DNA of 61,416 nucleotides from Hominisplanchenecus faecis (GCF_020687205.1 NZ_JAJEQE010000015.1:1-61416); one strand, 5' to 3'; counted from the stretch's first letter, positions 35,144 through 44,190 are shown. A program made the numbers and translations. The notes: generated by a model not told the origin, from the sequence alone.

Positions 35144-35172
35144 ATCATAGCATAAATATTGGTAAATTACAA
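35144..35172 (-). promoter_or_regulatory. Promoter of leuCD
   Basis: Minus strand TTGTAA (35167-35172), 17-bp spacer, TATGAT (35144-35149), about 100 bp before the leuC start. Confidence 0.68.
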
Positions 35173-35212
35173 CAAAACTGCCGTGTATTTTATGGGCAAA
35201 ACTTTTATCTGT

Positions 35213-35247
35213 AAAAAAGATGCCACCCGTTATTACAGGTGACACCT
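35213..35247 (-). terminator. Terminator of nfnAB
   Basis: AGGTGTCACC / GGGTGGCATCT stem on the minus strand followed by TTTTTT, 60 bp beyond the nfnB stop. Confidence 0.82.
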
Positions 35248-35309
35248 CTCTTCTATACTTATCTTAAAACATCTGCAAATGCTCTGTCTAAAAAGACACC
35301 ACAAACATC

Positions 35310-36698
35310 TTATTTATTGCTCAGGAATTCATGGATACCTTTTGCTGCTGCTTTACCTGCACCCATAGCCAGGATAACGGTAGCTGCTCCGGTAACGGCA
35401 TCTCCACCTGCGTATACACCATCTTTTGATGTCTTTCCGGTTTCTTCGTCCGCAATAATGCATTTTCTCTTATTGACATCCAGACCGATGGTCGTTGAAG
35501 AAATCAACGGGTTCGGTGAAGTTCCAAGGGACATGATAACGGTATCTACATCCAGGACAAATTCAGATCCCGGGATCTCTACCGGTCTTCTTCTTCCGGA
35601 AGCATCCGGCTCGCCAAGCTCCATACGGATACATTTCATGCCGGCTACTGCATCGTTCTCATCTACCAGGATTTCCGTTGGGTTGGTCAGCAGATCAAAG
35701 ATGATACCTTCTTCTTTTGCATGATGTACTTCTTCTGCTCGTGCAGGAAGTTCTGCTTCACTTCTTCTGTATACGATATGTACTTCTGCACCGAGACGAA
35801 GTGCGGTTCTTGCAGCATCCATTGCTACGTTTCCGCCGCCGACAACAGCTACTTTCTTGCCATGTACGATCGGTGTATCGTAATCTTCACGGAATGCTTT
35901 CATCAGGTTGTTTCTTGTCAGGTACTCGTTTGCAGAAAATACACCTTTGGCGGTTTCTCCAGGGATTCCCATGAACATCGGCAGACCTGCACCGGAACCG
36001 ATGAAGACTGCTTCAAAACCTTCTTCATCCATCAGTTCATCAATGGTGATAGAACGTCCGATGATCACGTTTGTCTCGATCTTAACACCGAGTGCTTTTA
36101 CGTTTTCTACTTCTTTTGCAACAACATCCAGTTTCGGAAGACGGAATTCTGGAATACCATATACCAGTACACCGCCTGCCTCATGCAGTGCTTCAAAGAT
36201 GGTTACGTCATAACCTAATTTTGCCAGATCACCTGCACAGGTCAGACCGGATGGACCGGACCCGATAACAGCTACTTTCTTGCCGTTCTTTTCTGCCGGA
36301 GCTGCCGGACGGATGCCGTTCTGCCTTGCCCAGTCAGCTACAAAACGCTCCAGTTTTCCGATGGAAATGGCTTCGCCTTTGATACCGCGGATACATTTTC
36401 CTTCACACTGGCTCTCCTGCGGACATACACGGCCGCAGATTGCTGGAAGTGCACTGGACTCAGAAATGATCTGATATGCTTTTTCAAAGTTTCCTTCTTT
36501 TACTTCATGTACAAATGCCGGGATATTGATGGATACCGGACATCCCTGCATACATTTTGCATTTTTACAGTTGATGCAGCGGGAAGCTTCTTCCATTGCT
36601 TCGTCTGCATTATATCCAAGGCAAACCTCATCAAAGTTGGTTGCTCTTACTTTTGGTGCCTGTTCTCTTACAGGAACTTTCTTTAATACATCTGCCAT
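35310..36698 (-). CDS. nfnB: NADP-binding subunit of Nfn transhydrogenase / GltD-like protein
   Basis: 462 aa, GltD family. N-terminal Cys clusters (EASRCINCKNAKCMQGCPVSINIP and CGRVCPQESQCEGKCIRG) bind two [4Fe-4S]. Then an FAD Rossmann fold (KVAVIGSGPSGLTCAGDLAKLGYDVTIFEA) and an NADP fold (KKVAVVGGGNVAMDAARTALRLG), ending in VYAGGDAVTGAATVILAMGAGK. Often annotated as glutamate synthase small subunit. However, it overlaps by 1 bp (TAATG) with an NfnA-type flavoprotein gene, not with gltB. This makes the electron-bifurcating NADH-dependent ferredoxin:NADP+ oxidoreductase the better call. Confidence 0.9.
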   Translation of the reverse strand: MADVLKKVPVREQAPKVRATNFDEVCLGYNADEAMEEASRCINCKNAKCMQGCPVSINIPAFVHEVKEGNFEKAYQIISESSALPAICGRVCPQESQCEGKCIRGIKGEAISIGKLERFVADWARQNGIRPAAPAEKNGKKVAVIGSGPSGLTCAGDLAKLGYDVTIFEALHEAGGVLVYGIPEFRLPKLDVVAKEVENVKALGVKIETNVIIGRSITIDELMDEEGFEAVFIGSGAGLPMFMGIPGETAKGVFSANEYLTRNNLMKAFREDYDTPIVHGKKVAVVGGGNVAMDAARTALRLGAEVHIVYRRSEAELPARAEEVHHAKEEGIIFDLLTNPTEILVDENDAVAGMKCIRMELGEPDASGRRRPVEIPGSEFVLDVDTVIMSLGTSPNPLISSTTIGLDVNKRKCIIADEETGKTSKDGVYAGGDAVTGAATVILAMGAGKAAAKGIHEFLSNK

Positions 36699-37588
36699 TA
36701 TTTGTCACCTCCGCAATTTCCACATCCGCCATGATGTGTGTCACCTTCACGCAGTTTCAGAAGTGCACGTCCCTCTTCTGTCTTGTAGAGAGTCTGTCTC
36801 TTCATTGCCACATCAAAATCAATCTTATGACCGTCAAATTCCGGACCGTCTACGCAGGCAAATTTCACTTCATCTCCTACCATAACACGACAGGCTCCGC
36901 ACATGCCGGTACCGTCCACCATGATCGGGTTCATGCTGACAATAGTCGGAATGTTCAGTTTCTTTGTTGTCAGGCAGCAGAATTTCATCATGATCATCGG
37001 ACCAATCGCTACGCAGTGATCATATACTTTTCCTTCTTTTGTTACCAGGTCTTCGATCACTTTTGTTACCATTCCGCTTCTTCCGTAAGAACCGTCATCG
37101 GTTGTAACATAGAGATTGCCTGCCACTTCGGAAAGTTCCTTTTCCAGGATAACCAGGTCTTTTGTCTTTGCACCGACAATAACATCCGCATCAATGCCGT
37201 GCTCATGCAGCCATTTCACCTGTGGATATACTGGTGCGGTACCTACACCACCAGCTACAAAAAGGATCTTTTTCTTTTTTACTTCTTCGAGCGGCTCTGT
37301 GCACAGGTCAGACGGCTGTCCCAGAGGACCTACGAAATCACGGAAAGTATCTCCTGCCTTCAGTGTGGTAAATTTCTCTGTGGACGCTCCGATCGGCTGG
37401 AATACAATAGTAACTGTACCGGCTTCTCTGTCATAGTCACAAATAGTCAGCGGAATACGCTCGCCGACTTCATCCATTTTTACGATGATAAACTGTCCCG
37501 GCAGACAATGCTTTGCAACACGCGGAGCCTCTACAACCATCTCGTAGATATTGCCTGCAAGTTTTCCTGCTTTTAAAATCTTGTACAT
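36698..37588 (-). CDS. nfnA: NAD-binding subunit of Nfn transhydrogenase
   Basis: 296 aa from ATG 37588 (GGAGG 6 nt upstream). Ferredoxin-NADP reductase-like flavoprotein of the SudB/PyrK type: RIPLTICDYD (FAD site), FVGPLGQPSDL, LFVAGGVGTAPVYPQVKWL (NAD site), and a [2Fe-2S]-type Cys cluster in DGTGMCGACRVMVGDEVKFACVDGPEFDGHKID. The C-terminus adds HHGGCGNCGG, with two more Cys. With NfnB it couples ferredoxin and NADH oxidation to NADP+ reduction. First gene of the operon; the promoter lies right after ftsK. Confidence 0.92.
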   Translation of the reverse strand: MYKILKAGKLAGNIYEMVVEAPRVAKHCLPGQFIIVKMDEVGERIPLTICDYDREAGTVTIVFQPIGASTEKFTTLKAGDTFRDFVGPLGQPSDLCTEPLEEVKKKKILFVAGGVGTAPVYPQVKWLHEHGIDADVIVGAKTKDLVILEKELSEVAGNLYVTTDDGSYGRSGMVTKVIEDLVTKEGKVYDHCVAIGPMIMMKFCCLTTKKLNIPTIVSMNPIMVDGTGMCGACRVMVGDEVKFACVDGPEFDGHKIDFDVAMKRQTLYKTEEGRALLKLREGDTHHGGCGNCGGDK

Positions 37589-37676
37589 ATCATACCTCCA
37601 TATTTTTGTTTTATAAAAGCACACCTGACTGTGTTTTTTGTATACAGTCGCAAGGTTCTACAAAACACTACATTAA

Positions 37677-37705
37677 AGTATAAAACAATCCCTTAAAAAT
37701 TTCAA
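37677..37705 (-). promoter_or_regulatory. Promoter of nfnAB
   Basis: Minus strand TTGAAA (37700-37705), 17-bp spacer, TATACT (37677-37682). The leader contains a GACTGT/ACAGTC hairpin (37627-37649). Confidence 0.72.
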
Positions 37706-37708
37706 TAC

Positions 37709-40399
37709 TTATTGCCCCTGCTCAAGATAATTTTCGAACTGTTCCATGCTCATCAGCACTTTCCTCGGTTTGGTTCCTTCTTCCGGACCGACAACACCGG
37801 CATCCGAAAGCTGATCCATGATGCGTGCCGCCCGGTTAAACCCGATCTTGAACATTCGCTGGAGCATACCGATCGATGCTTTGTCTTTTTCAATGATAAA
37901 CTTTCCGGCATCTGCAAAGTATTCATCTACATCGCTTCCGCTATTTTTCAGATCCTGGGCAGCCTGTGTCACCTGCGATAACTGCACCTGCATTTCTGCA
38001 TTGTATGTTTCTGGGTTATTCTGCTGCGTTAAAAATTCTACGACCTGTTCCACTTCACTGTCTTTGACAAACGCTCCCTGAAGTCTTGCCGGTTTCTGGT
38101 AATTCTGCGGATAGAACAACATATCTCCTTTTCCAAGCAGTTTTTCCGCCCCGTTCATATCCAGGATCGTCCTGGAATCCACACCGGAAGAAGCCTTGAA
38201 CGCAATCCTTGACGGCATATTTGCCTTGATCAGACCAGTGATAACATTGACGGAAGGCCGCTGTGTTGCAAGGATCAGATGGATGCCGGCTGCTCTTGCA
38301 AGCTGTGCCAGACGGCAGACTGCATCTTCCACTTCTCCGGGAGCAACCATCATCAGATCGGCAAGCTCGTCCACGATGATCACGATCTGTGGCATTTTCT
38401 TCATTTCTTCCGTCCGCTGTTCTTCCGGGATCGATTCGATCTTCTGATTATAGCCTTTCAGATCACGCACGCCCTGGGTAGCAAACTGCTGGTAACGTTT
38501 CGTCATCTCCGCTACTGCCCAGTTCAGAGCACCGGCTGCCTTTTTCGGATCGGTGACAACCGGGATAAACAGATGCGGGATCCCATTGTAAACACTCAGT
38601 TCCACGACTTTTGGATCGATCATGATCAGCTTGACATCTTCCGGCGAAGCTTTGTAGATCAGACTCATGATGATCGTATTGACGCATACAGACTTACCGG
38701 ATCCTGTTGCACCGGCAATCAGAAGATGCGGCATTTTTGCAATATCCGCCACCACAATCTTTCCTGCCAAGTCCTTTCCAACTGCAATTGACAGCTTGGA
38801 TTTGGCTTCCTGAAACTCCGATGACTCCAAAAGTTCTCTTAAATAAACTTCGCTGCTTTCCTTATTCGGGACTTCAATGCCGACCGCTGCTTTCCCCGGG
38901 ATCGGTGCCTCGATCCGGATATCTTCTGCCGCAAGGTTCAGCTTGATATCATCTGCCAGATTGACGATACGGCTGACTTTGACTCCCTGCTCAGGTGTCA
39001 GTTCGTACCGGGTGACAGAAGGTCCGCAGCTGACATTGGTGACATGAGCCTCCACGCCAAAACTGTGCAGTGTACTCTGCAGCTTCTGGGCCGTCGTTTT
39101 CAGCACCTCACTGCTGTTTCCGTTTTTTCCGCGTCTTGGAAGACCGAGGATCTCCATCGGCGGGAAGGCATACTGTGGTTTCTGCACCTTTTCTGCCGCT
39201 TCAATCTCCTCGCTGACACTTTCCAGCTGGACTTTCTGCTCTTTTGCGGAAGATCTTGGATTTTTCCGGTTTTTCTCTTTTTCCGTTTCTGCCGAACCGC
39301 CGGATTCTTCTGCATGATCTGGCACTGGATGCGGTGACGGTTCCGTATCAGAATGGTCTTCTTCATCCAGTCCTTCAATGGAAAGCATATTCAGAAAATC
39401 AAAGGATTCTTCCGGCTCCTCTTCATAGATTTCCTCTCTCCTGCCCGGTTCCTCTTCGATGATCGGCTGTGCCTCGATGATCTCTCTTGGAATTTCACTT
39501 TTCTCCGAAACCAGATTTTCACCTACCGTCTGATAAGTCACACCGGTCACTTTATGATCAAGACGTCGTTTCTTTTCTTCTTCAAACGCCTCTTTTCTCC
39601 GCTCCAGAGCTTCCCTTTCATTCATCAGCTGCTGTTCCCGGCAAAGTGCCTGCTCTTCACGGTGTATCCTTGCCTGCTCCATTCTTCGTCTGGCATCTTC
39701 CTTTGCAGAACAGTAGACTTTTTTGCTGCTTTTTTGCATACCACGAAACAGAGAACGCTGCGTGATCAGAACCAGGGCAATCACAGCCAGAAGGATCACG
39801 ATCACATAAGCTCCCGCAATGCCGACGGACGGACAGAACACTTTGCAGAAAATGCCTCCGATAATCCCGCCGCCTGTATGTTCCTCGATGCTGTACTTAT
39901 AATAGTCCATCAGATTTCTGCTCTTATCGTATCCGTTGATCAGTTCGCAGAAAATGGACATGGCAAGCCACATCAGACAACATCCGCCCAGTTTGACCCA
40001 CATAATGCTTTTTTCCTTGTTTACAACTGCAAAAGCCACTCCCAGAAAAAGGGCAAATGGGAACAGATACGCCATCAGCCCAAATGCTCCGAGACTGATA
40101 TGGCTTACCGTATTGCCGATAAAGCCGCCGACACCGAAATTTCCGATCAGGATCAGAACGGACAGAGCAAGCACCAGCCAGACCAGAATTTCCTCCCAGA
40201 CAGAGAATCCTTCATTTCCTGGATTTTCGATTCTTTCCGGTTTCTGATAATCCGTTTTTCTTGGTCTGCCGACCTTTCCCTTTTTCGGTACCGCAGTCTC
40301 TTTCTTCGGCATTGCTGTCGTTTTCCTGCTGTTGTTTCCCTTCTTTGGTGCAGAATTGCTTCTTCTTGTACTTTGCACCGTTTTTTTCCTTTCTGCCAT
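37709..40399 (-). CDS. ftsK: FtsK/SpoIIIE DNA translocase
   Basis: 896 aa from ATG 40399 (AGGGGAG upstream; the reading to 40471 has no RBS). A basic Lys/Arg-rich N-terminus is followed by four membrane helices (about residues 50-225), a charged linker with a long coiled coil (RRRMEQARIHREEQ...) and an acidic stretch. The motor has ITRYELTPEQGVKVSRI (alpha domain), Walker A LIAGATGSGKSVCVN and Walker B VIIVDELADLMM. The C-terminal winged-helix gamma domain (SIGMLQRMFKIGFNRAARIMDQL) reads polarity sequences. It moves chromosome ends at division or into the forespore. Confidence 0.94.
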   Translation of the reverse strand: MAERKKTVQSTRRSNSAPKKGNNSRKTTAMPKKETAVPKKGKVGRPRKTDYQKPERIENPGNEGFSVWEEILVWLVLALSVLILIGNFGVGGFIGNTVSHISLGAFGLMAYLFPFALFLGVAFAVVNKEKSIMWVKLGGCCLMWLAMSIFCELINGYDKSRNLMDYYKYSIEEHTGGGIIGGIFCKVFCPSVGIAGAYVIVILLAVIALVLITQRSLFRGMQKSSKKVYCSAKEDARRRMEQARIHREEQALCREQQLMNEREALERRKEAFEEEKKRRLDHKVTGVTYQTVGENLVSEKSEIPREIIEAQPIIEEEPGRREEIYEEEPEESFDFLNMLSIEGLDEEDHSDTEPSPHPVPDHAEESGGSAETEKEKNRKNPRSSAKEQKVQLESVSEEIEAAEKVQKPQYAFPPMEILGLPRRGKNGNSSEVLKTTAQKLQSTLHSFGVEAHVTNVSCGPSVTRYELTPEQGVKVSRIVNLADDIKLNLAAEDIRIEAPIPGKAAVGIEVPNKESSEVYLRELLESSEFQEAKSKLSIAVGKDLAGKIVVADIAKMPHLLIAGATGSGKSVCVNTIIMSLIYKASPEDVKLIMIDPKVVELSVYNGIPHLFIPVVTDPKKAAGALNWAVAEMTKRYQQFATQGVRDLKGYNQKIESIPEEQRTEEMKKMPQIVIIVDELADLMMVAPGEVEDAVCRLAQLARAAGIHLILATQRPSVNVITGLIKANMPSRIAFKASSGVDSRTILDMNGAEKLLGKGDMLFYPQNYQKPARLQGAFVKDSEVEQVVEFLTQQNNPETYNAEMQVQLSQVTQAAQDLKNSGSDVDEYFADAGKFIIEKDKASIGMLQRMFKIGFNRAARIMDQLSDAGVVGPEEGTKPRKVLMSMEQFENYLEQGQ

Positions 40400-40511
40400 A
40401 AATTGTTGCTCCCCTTTATCTGTTTTCCTCGTCATATCACATTTTTCGTCGCTATAGCAAAGATAAAACACGCTTTGTAGATTTTATCAGCTGATCCGCG
40501 GTCTCCATAAC

Positions 40512-40550
40512 AAAAAACTGTTACAGAATCCATACCGTAACAGTCTTTTT
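40512..40550 (-). terminator. Terminator of uppP
   Basis: AAAAAACTGTTAC / GTAACAGTCTTTTT stem, followed on the minus strand by TTTTTTG, 35 bp beyond the uppP stop. Confidence 0.85.
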
Positions 40551-40584
40551 GCATATAAAACATTCCTTTGTAAAATCGATTCTG

Positions 40585-41460
40585 TTATACCAGGAAGTTT
40601 GCAATAATCGCAATCACTCCTACTGCAAAACAGTAAATCGCAAATCCCATAAATTTTTTCTTACGCACGACTGTAAGCATCGTTTTAATGCATACATAAC
40701 CAACGCATCCTGCAACGATCGCTCCGATCAGTCCGTTGAGTACGATGCCCCCGGTGATCGCTTCACTTCCCAGATCCTTGATCTCAAGAACAGCCGCTCC
40801 CAGAATCGCCGGGATCGACATAATGAAAGAATAGCGAACTGCAAAACGTCTGTCATATCCGCTCATCAGGCACGCCGCGATCGTCGTACCGGAGCGGGAA
40901 AGTCCCGGAAGTGTGGCACAGCCCTGTGCTGCACCGATCAAAAATCCGCTTCTGTAACTGATATCCTTTGGTATCTTTTTGCCGTTCGGTGTTTTCTCGG
41001 ATACCACCAGCAAAATGGAAGTCAGGATCAGGCAAATCCCCGGAACGATCAGTGTCGCACTCGCTTTTTCCACCATTCCCTTTCCGATATAACCAATGAT
41101 ACCTGTCGGTATGGTAGATACCAGCACCAGTACCACAAACTTGCGATAGTTGTTTTTTACAATCTTGCGGTAACGCAGCGCACTGTAGGAACGCTGATTC
41201 TGAATATAACTTTTCAGATTGTAAATAATATCACCACACATATTGACCGTCTCAACGATCATACGCAGAATGTCCTTGCGGTAAACCACGAAAATCGCCA
41301 CCAGGGTACCAAGATGCAGCATAACATCAAAAAATAATCCCCCGTCTGTCTGGATATGAAATATATTCTGGATGATCGCCAGATGTCCGGAACTGCTGAC
41401 CGGCAAGAACTCCGTAATGCCCTGTACAATTCCCAATATGATCGCCTGTATAATTGACAT
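40585..41460 (-). CDS. uppP: Undecaprenyl-diphosphatase
   Basis: 291 aa integral membrane protein of the BacA/UppP family, which recycles undecaprenyl pyrophosphate to the monophosphate for wall synthesis and gives bacitracin tolerance. The signatures are GIVQGITEFLPVSSSGHLAI near the N-terminus (catalytic Glu/Ser) and GAAQGCATLPGLSRSGTTIAACLM in the middle (Arg). The segment around residues 75-120 is longer than in E. coli. GGGAGG precedes the ATG. It is monocistronic, with a promoter (41507-41535) and terminator. Confidence 0.95.
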   Translation of the reverse strand: MSIIQAIILGIVQGITEFLPVSSSGHLAIIQNIFHIQTDGGLFFDVMLHLGTLVAIFVVYRKDILRMIVETVNMCGDIIYNLKSYIQNQRSYSALRYRKIVKNNYRKFVVLVLVSTIPTGIIGYIGKGMVEKASATLIVPGICLILTSILLVVSEKTPNGKKIPKDISYRSGFLIGAAQGCATLPGLSRSGTTIAACLMSGYDRRFAVRYSFIMSIPAILGAAVLEIKDLGSEAITGGIVLNGLIGAIVAGCVGYVCIKTMLTVVRKKKFMGFAIYCFAVGVIAIIANFLV

Positions 41461-41506
41461 AATAACCTCCCATACCGCATTTGAAACGGCTTAATCGAAC
41501 TTTTTA

Positions 41507-41535
41507 AATTATAGCATACTTTCTATAAACTTACA
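41507..41535 (-). promoter_or_regulatory. Promoter of uppP
   Basis: Minus strand TTGTAA (41530-41535), 17-bp spacer, perfect TATAAT (41507-41512). Confidence 0.75.
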
Positions 41536-41657
41536 AATACTTATTTTCAAATTCCACAATACGACAAGTCCTGTCCTCAAAACCGAAAAAACTTCTTATT
41601 TTTTATAGACATTTGTCAGAAGAAGAGATACACTGTTACCAACATAGCATAAGTCAG

Positions 41658-41703
41658 CGGACAGATGGGATAACTTGTATCTTTCTCTGTTTATCCGTCT
41701 GCT
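41658..41703. promoter_or_regulatory. Inverted repeat upstream of the LytTR gene
   Basis: CAGATGGGATAA and TTATCCGTCTG form imperfect inverted arms about 18 bp apart, ending 30 bp before the start codon. It may be a leader hairpin or a regulator site. I could not identify a convincing promoter in this 270-bp region. Confidence 0.4.
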
Positions 41704-41732
41704 TATAGTATACGTGGAAGGAGGTTTTATTT

Positions 41733-42449
41733 ATGGATACTTTACATATTGCTGTTTGTGATAATCATGTTTCTTCCCTGACTTTTATCACCAGTGAGAT
41801 CACCAAGCAGATTATGAACATGAATGTCCAGGCAGATGTTGCTTCCTTTTCTTCCGGCGAAGATGTCATGTGCCGTGTATCGGAGGGAATGTTTTTTGAC
41901 CTGTACATTTTAAATATTGAAATGCCAAAGCTCGATGGCATCACACTTGCTCTGCAGATCCGCAGGCATCAGAAGAATCCGGTCATCATCTTTGTATCTG
42001 CAAGAGAAGAATATGTTTTTGATTCTTTCAAAGCACATCCTTACAGTTTCGTCCGCAAAGATCATTTTCATGAAGATTTGAGTTCCACACTGAAAGCATT
42101 CATGCTGGAATACCATAAACGGGAAGACTCGTTTCTTTATATTCTCCGCACACCGGATGCCCTGCACAAGTTAAATCTCAGACAGATCCTCTACATCCGG
42201 GATATCCGAGATGGTTTTATTGAGCTTTTGAAAAACGACGGCACTGCCAAGCGGATCCGCTATAACATAAACGACCTGGAAAAAGAGCTGGAGCCCTGTG
42301 ATTTTGTCCGCATCCATCCTCTGGAGCTGGTCAACTGCGACTATGTTTTCCGGATCAAAAACGGAAAAATTATGCTTGATAACGGAACAGAACTTGCGAT
42401 TGCCGATCCTTACCGGGAAAATATCCTGGAAAAATTCGGTGAAATATAG
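41733..42449 (+). CDS. LytTR-family regulator with degenerate receiver domain
   Basis: 238 aa. An N-terminal CheY-like receiver (residues 4-120) is joined to a C-terminal LytTR DNA-binding domain (about 140-236, with FVRIHPLELVNCDYVFRIKNG). The phospho-acceptor position reads YILNIEMPKLDG, with N61 (codon AAT at 41913) instead of Asp, and the acidic pair near the N-terminus reads VCDNH rather than CDD. Ser89 and Lys109 are retained. No histidine kinase is adjacent. It therefore probably acts without phosphorylation, or as a constitutive or ligand-sensing regulator. AAGGAGG precedes the ATG. Targets are unknown. Confidence 0.87.
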   Translation: MDTLHIAVCDNHVSSLTFITSEITKQIMNMNVQADVASFSSGEDVMCRVSEGMFFDLYILNIEMPKLDGITLALQIRRHQKNPVIIFVSAREEYVFDSFKAHPYSFVRKDHFHEDLSSTLKAFMLEYHKREDSFLYILRTPDALHKLNLRQILYIRDIRDGFIELLKNDGTAKRIRYNINDLEKELEPCDFVRIHPLELVNCDYVFRIKNGKIMLDNGTELAIADPYRENILEKFGEI

Positions 42450-42461
42450 CCGCTCTTTTTC

Positions 42462-42599
42462 TCAGCAGCAGAACATAAAATAGCCAAGAAGCAGCAGCCC
42501 GAAGATAAAGAGAACCGACACAAAGACATTCGGCATAAAAAATGCGATCGTCATACCAAATGCGATCCAGAACACGGTATAGCCTATGATCCTTTTCAT
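42462..42599 (-). CDS. Small two-helix membrane protein
   Basis: 45 aa from ATG 42599 with GGAG 7 nt upstream. The sequence is almost entirely hydrophobic (YTVFWIAFGMTIAFFM then FVSVLFIFGLLLLGYFMFCC), consistent with two membrane helices ending in Cys-Cys. No family is recognised. It lies downstream of the ytfJ terminator and ends 12 bp from the convergent LytTR stop. A real small membrane protein is plausible because of the RBS and hydrophobic pattern; it could also be chance. Confidence 0.5.
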   Translation of the reverse strand: MKRIIGYTVFWIAFGMTIAFFMPNVFVSVLFIFGLLLLGYFMFCC

Positions 42600-42657
42600 T
42601 GGATTTCTCCGAATCTCTTTATTACCAGAATATGCATCTGCAAAGGCATCGTAGCAC

Positions 42658-42706
42658 AAAAGGTCATGGATTTTACGGAACTGTCCGATCCCCATGACCT
42701 TTTGTT
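42658..42706 (-). terminator. Terminator of ytfJ
   Basis: 12-bp stem AAAGGTCATGG / CCATGACCTTT with a 22-nt loop; a T-run follows on both strands. It lies 11 bp beyond the ytfJ stop. Confidence 0.85.
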
Positions 42707-42716
42707 ATCTTTTTCT

Positions 42717-43115
42717 TTATTCTTTTTCTTCTTTTGCCTCTGAAATGATCTCGTCGTCATCTTTTGATGAGAAAAATTTTCCATCGGTAAATTTATTAAC
42801 AAAATCCGGAACCATATCCAGGATCTTGGTCAGACCGTCCTGATTTTTGACATTGACCAGTTTAGTCGTCCCGTTCTGGATCACAAGCACGGCACTCGGA
42901 CTCATTTTTCCGCCCATGCCACCGCCGCCGTTCTGTTTCTTGTCTTCATTTTTTGCTGTCGCAGCAACACCAAACGTGACATCTACAAGTGGCAGGATGA
43001 TCGTGTCACCCACTGTGATCGCATCTCCCACAACGGTTTTGGTCGTGATAAAACTGTCCATGCCTTTGAAAAGAGAATTTACTGTACTCTGAAAGTTGTT
43101 GTTTTCTGATGCCAT
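42717..43115 (-). CDS. ytfJ: GerW/YtfJ family sporulation protein
   Basis: 132 aa. The YtfJ/GerW signature is clear: TTKTVVGDAITVGDTIILPLVDVTFGVA, then a Gly-rich NGGGGMGGKMSPSAVLVIQNG. In Bacillus, YtfJ is a spore protein needed for L-alanine germination. Its presence suggests a spore-forming lineage. It is adjacent (1 bp) to the DUF2953 gene, the same pairing as ytfJ-ytfI in Bacillus. The tail is Lys/Glu-rich. Confidence 0.9.
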   Translation of the reverse strand: MASENNNFQSTVNSLFKGMDSFITTKTVVGDAITVGDTIILPLVDVTFGVAATAKNEDKKQNGGGGMGGKMSPSAVLVIQNGTTKLVNVKNQDGLTKILDMVPDFVNKFTDGKFFSSKDDDEIISEAKEEKE

Positions 43116-43116
43116 A

Positions 43117-44121
43117 TTAAGCCCTCCTTAATCGTCTGAATCGTTTCCAGTATATTTTTAATTTTTTATCAAAAAATATCTTCGCTCCTGTCAGTGCAAG
43201 ATGGCAGATGCGGATATGTCCCAAAGCCAAAACTTCTCCTTCGCAGACCTGATCTTCAAAATCAGGCTTAAGATCCAGTTCCTCGCACTTCGCCGGAAGG
43301 ATCAGATAGAGAATCCCCGTAAACTCTCCGGTGAGTGCCGGATCTCCGAAACCATAATGTACATAGCCTTTGATCTTATGCGGGCGAATATGTCTCAGAA
43401 GATAAAAGAGATGATTCTTCAAGATCTGATAAACTTCCCGCGAAAGATCTGAACGCAGAAAATCAAGATATCGCTTCAGTGTCTCTTTTGATTTTGTAAT
43501 AGAACGGATCGTTTTTTTCGCCTGCTCTTTTGCGGTGAGGATACGATTTCTGATCTTTTCGATCTGCATGCGTACCTTTTCGATTATATTGAAAAAACGA
43601 TGTCGCTTTTCCGGTTCAGCCGCATCTTCTGCCTGCAATTCTGACATTTCACCATCCTGTGTTTCTGATTTCGAAGCCTTATTTTCCTGTGTTTCGGTTT
43701 TCGGAGACGGTTCTGGGTTCGGTTTCGTTTTCTCTTCTAACACAGGCATTGGCTTTTTCTCTTCCGAAACATCCTCTGTTTTTTCTGTCTCGCAGTTCTT
43801 TGTTTCATTGTTTTCTGCCTCTTCTGAAAAATCCTCCGTCTGCCCGGTATTTTTTTTAGCGAAATCGATCTTTTTTCCGAAAATCTGCGGTACAAAGGAT
43901 ATCTGCCCATTCCGGTAGCCTGCTTTTACCTTCAGGATGCCAAACAGCCAGCTCACACTGACGTTTGCAGTACTTTTTTTCAGTTCCCCGTGTTTTTCTG
44001 CACATATGCGATACCGCAGAGGCAAAAACAAAACGGTCAGAAGGATCAGCAGGACCAGTCCCAGAAGAACGGCCAGAAGAATCCCCACTATTTTCAGTAT
44101 AGCCAGTATGATATGTATCAT
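43117..44121 (-). CDS. DUF2953 (YtfI-like) membrane protein
   Basis: 334 aa from ATG 44121; a TTG at 44127 is also possible. One N-terminal membrane helix (residues 3-32) is followed by RYRICAEKHGELKKSTANVSVSWLFGILKVKAGY, the DUF2953 opening. The middle (about residues 90-165) is a low-complexity Glu/Lys/Pro-rich linker. The end (GYVHYGFGDPALTGEFTGILYLILP) is conserved in the family. The function is unknown but the gene is constantly paired with ytfJ, so a forespore or spore membrane role is inferred. Confidence 0.87.
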   Translation of the reverse strand: MIHIILAILKIVGILLAVLLGLVLLILLTVLFLPLRYRICAEKHGELKKSTANVSVSWLFGILKVKAGYRNGQISFVPQIFGKKIDFAKKNTGQTEDFSEEAENNETKNCETEKTEDVSEEKKPMPVLEEKTKPNPEPSPKTETQENKASKSETQDGEMSELQAEDAAEPEKRHRFFNIIEKVRMQIEKIRNRILTAKEQAKKTIRSITKSKETLKRYLDFLRSDLSREVYQILKNHLFYLLRHIRPHKIKGYVHYGFGDPALTGEFTGILYLILPAKCEELDLKPDFEDQVCEGEVLALGHIRICHLALTGAKIFFDKKLKIYWKRFRRLRRA

Positions 44122-44190
44122 ATACAAACACCCGTTAATTTCTTTCCTGATTATGATTCTGCAACGCCTGCCAGAATCACCTGCCAGACC

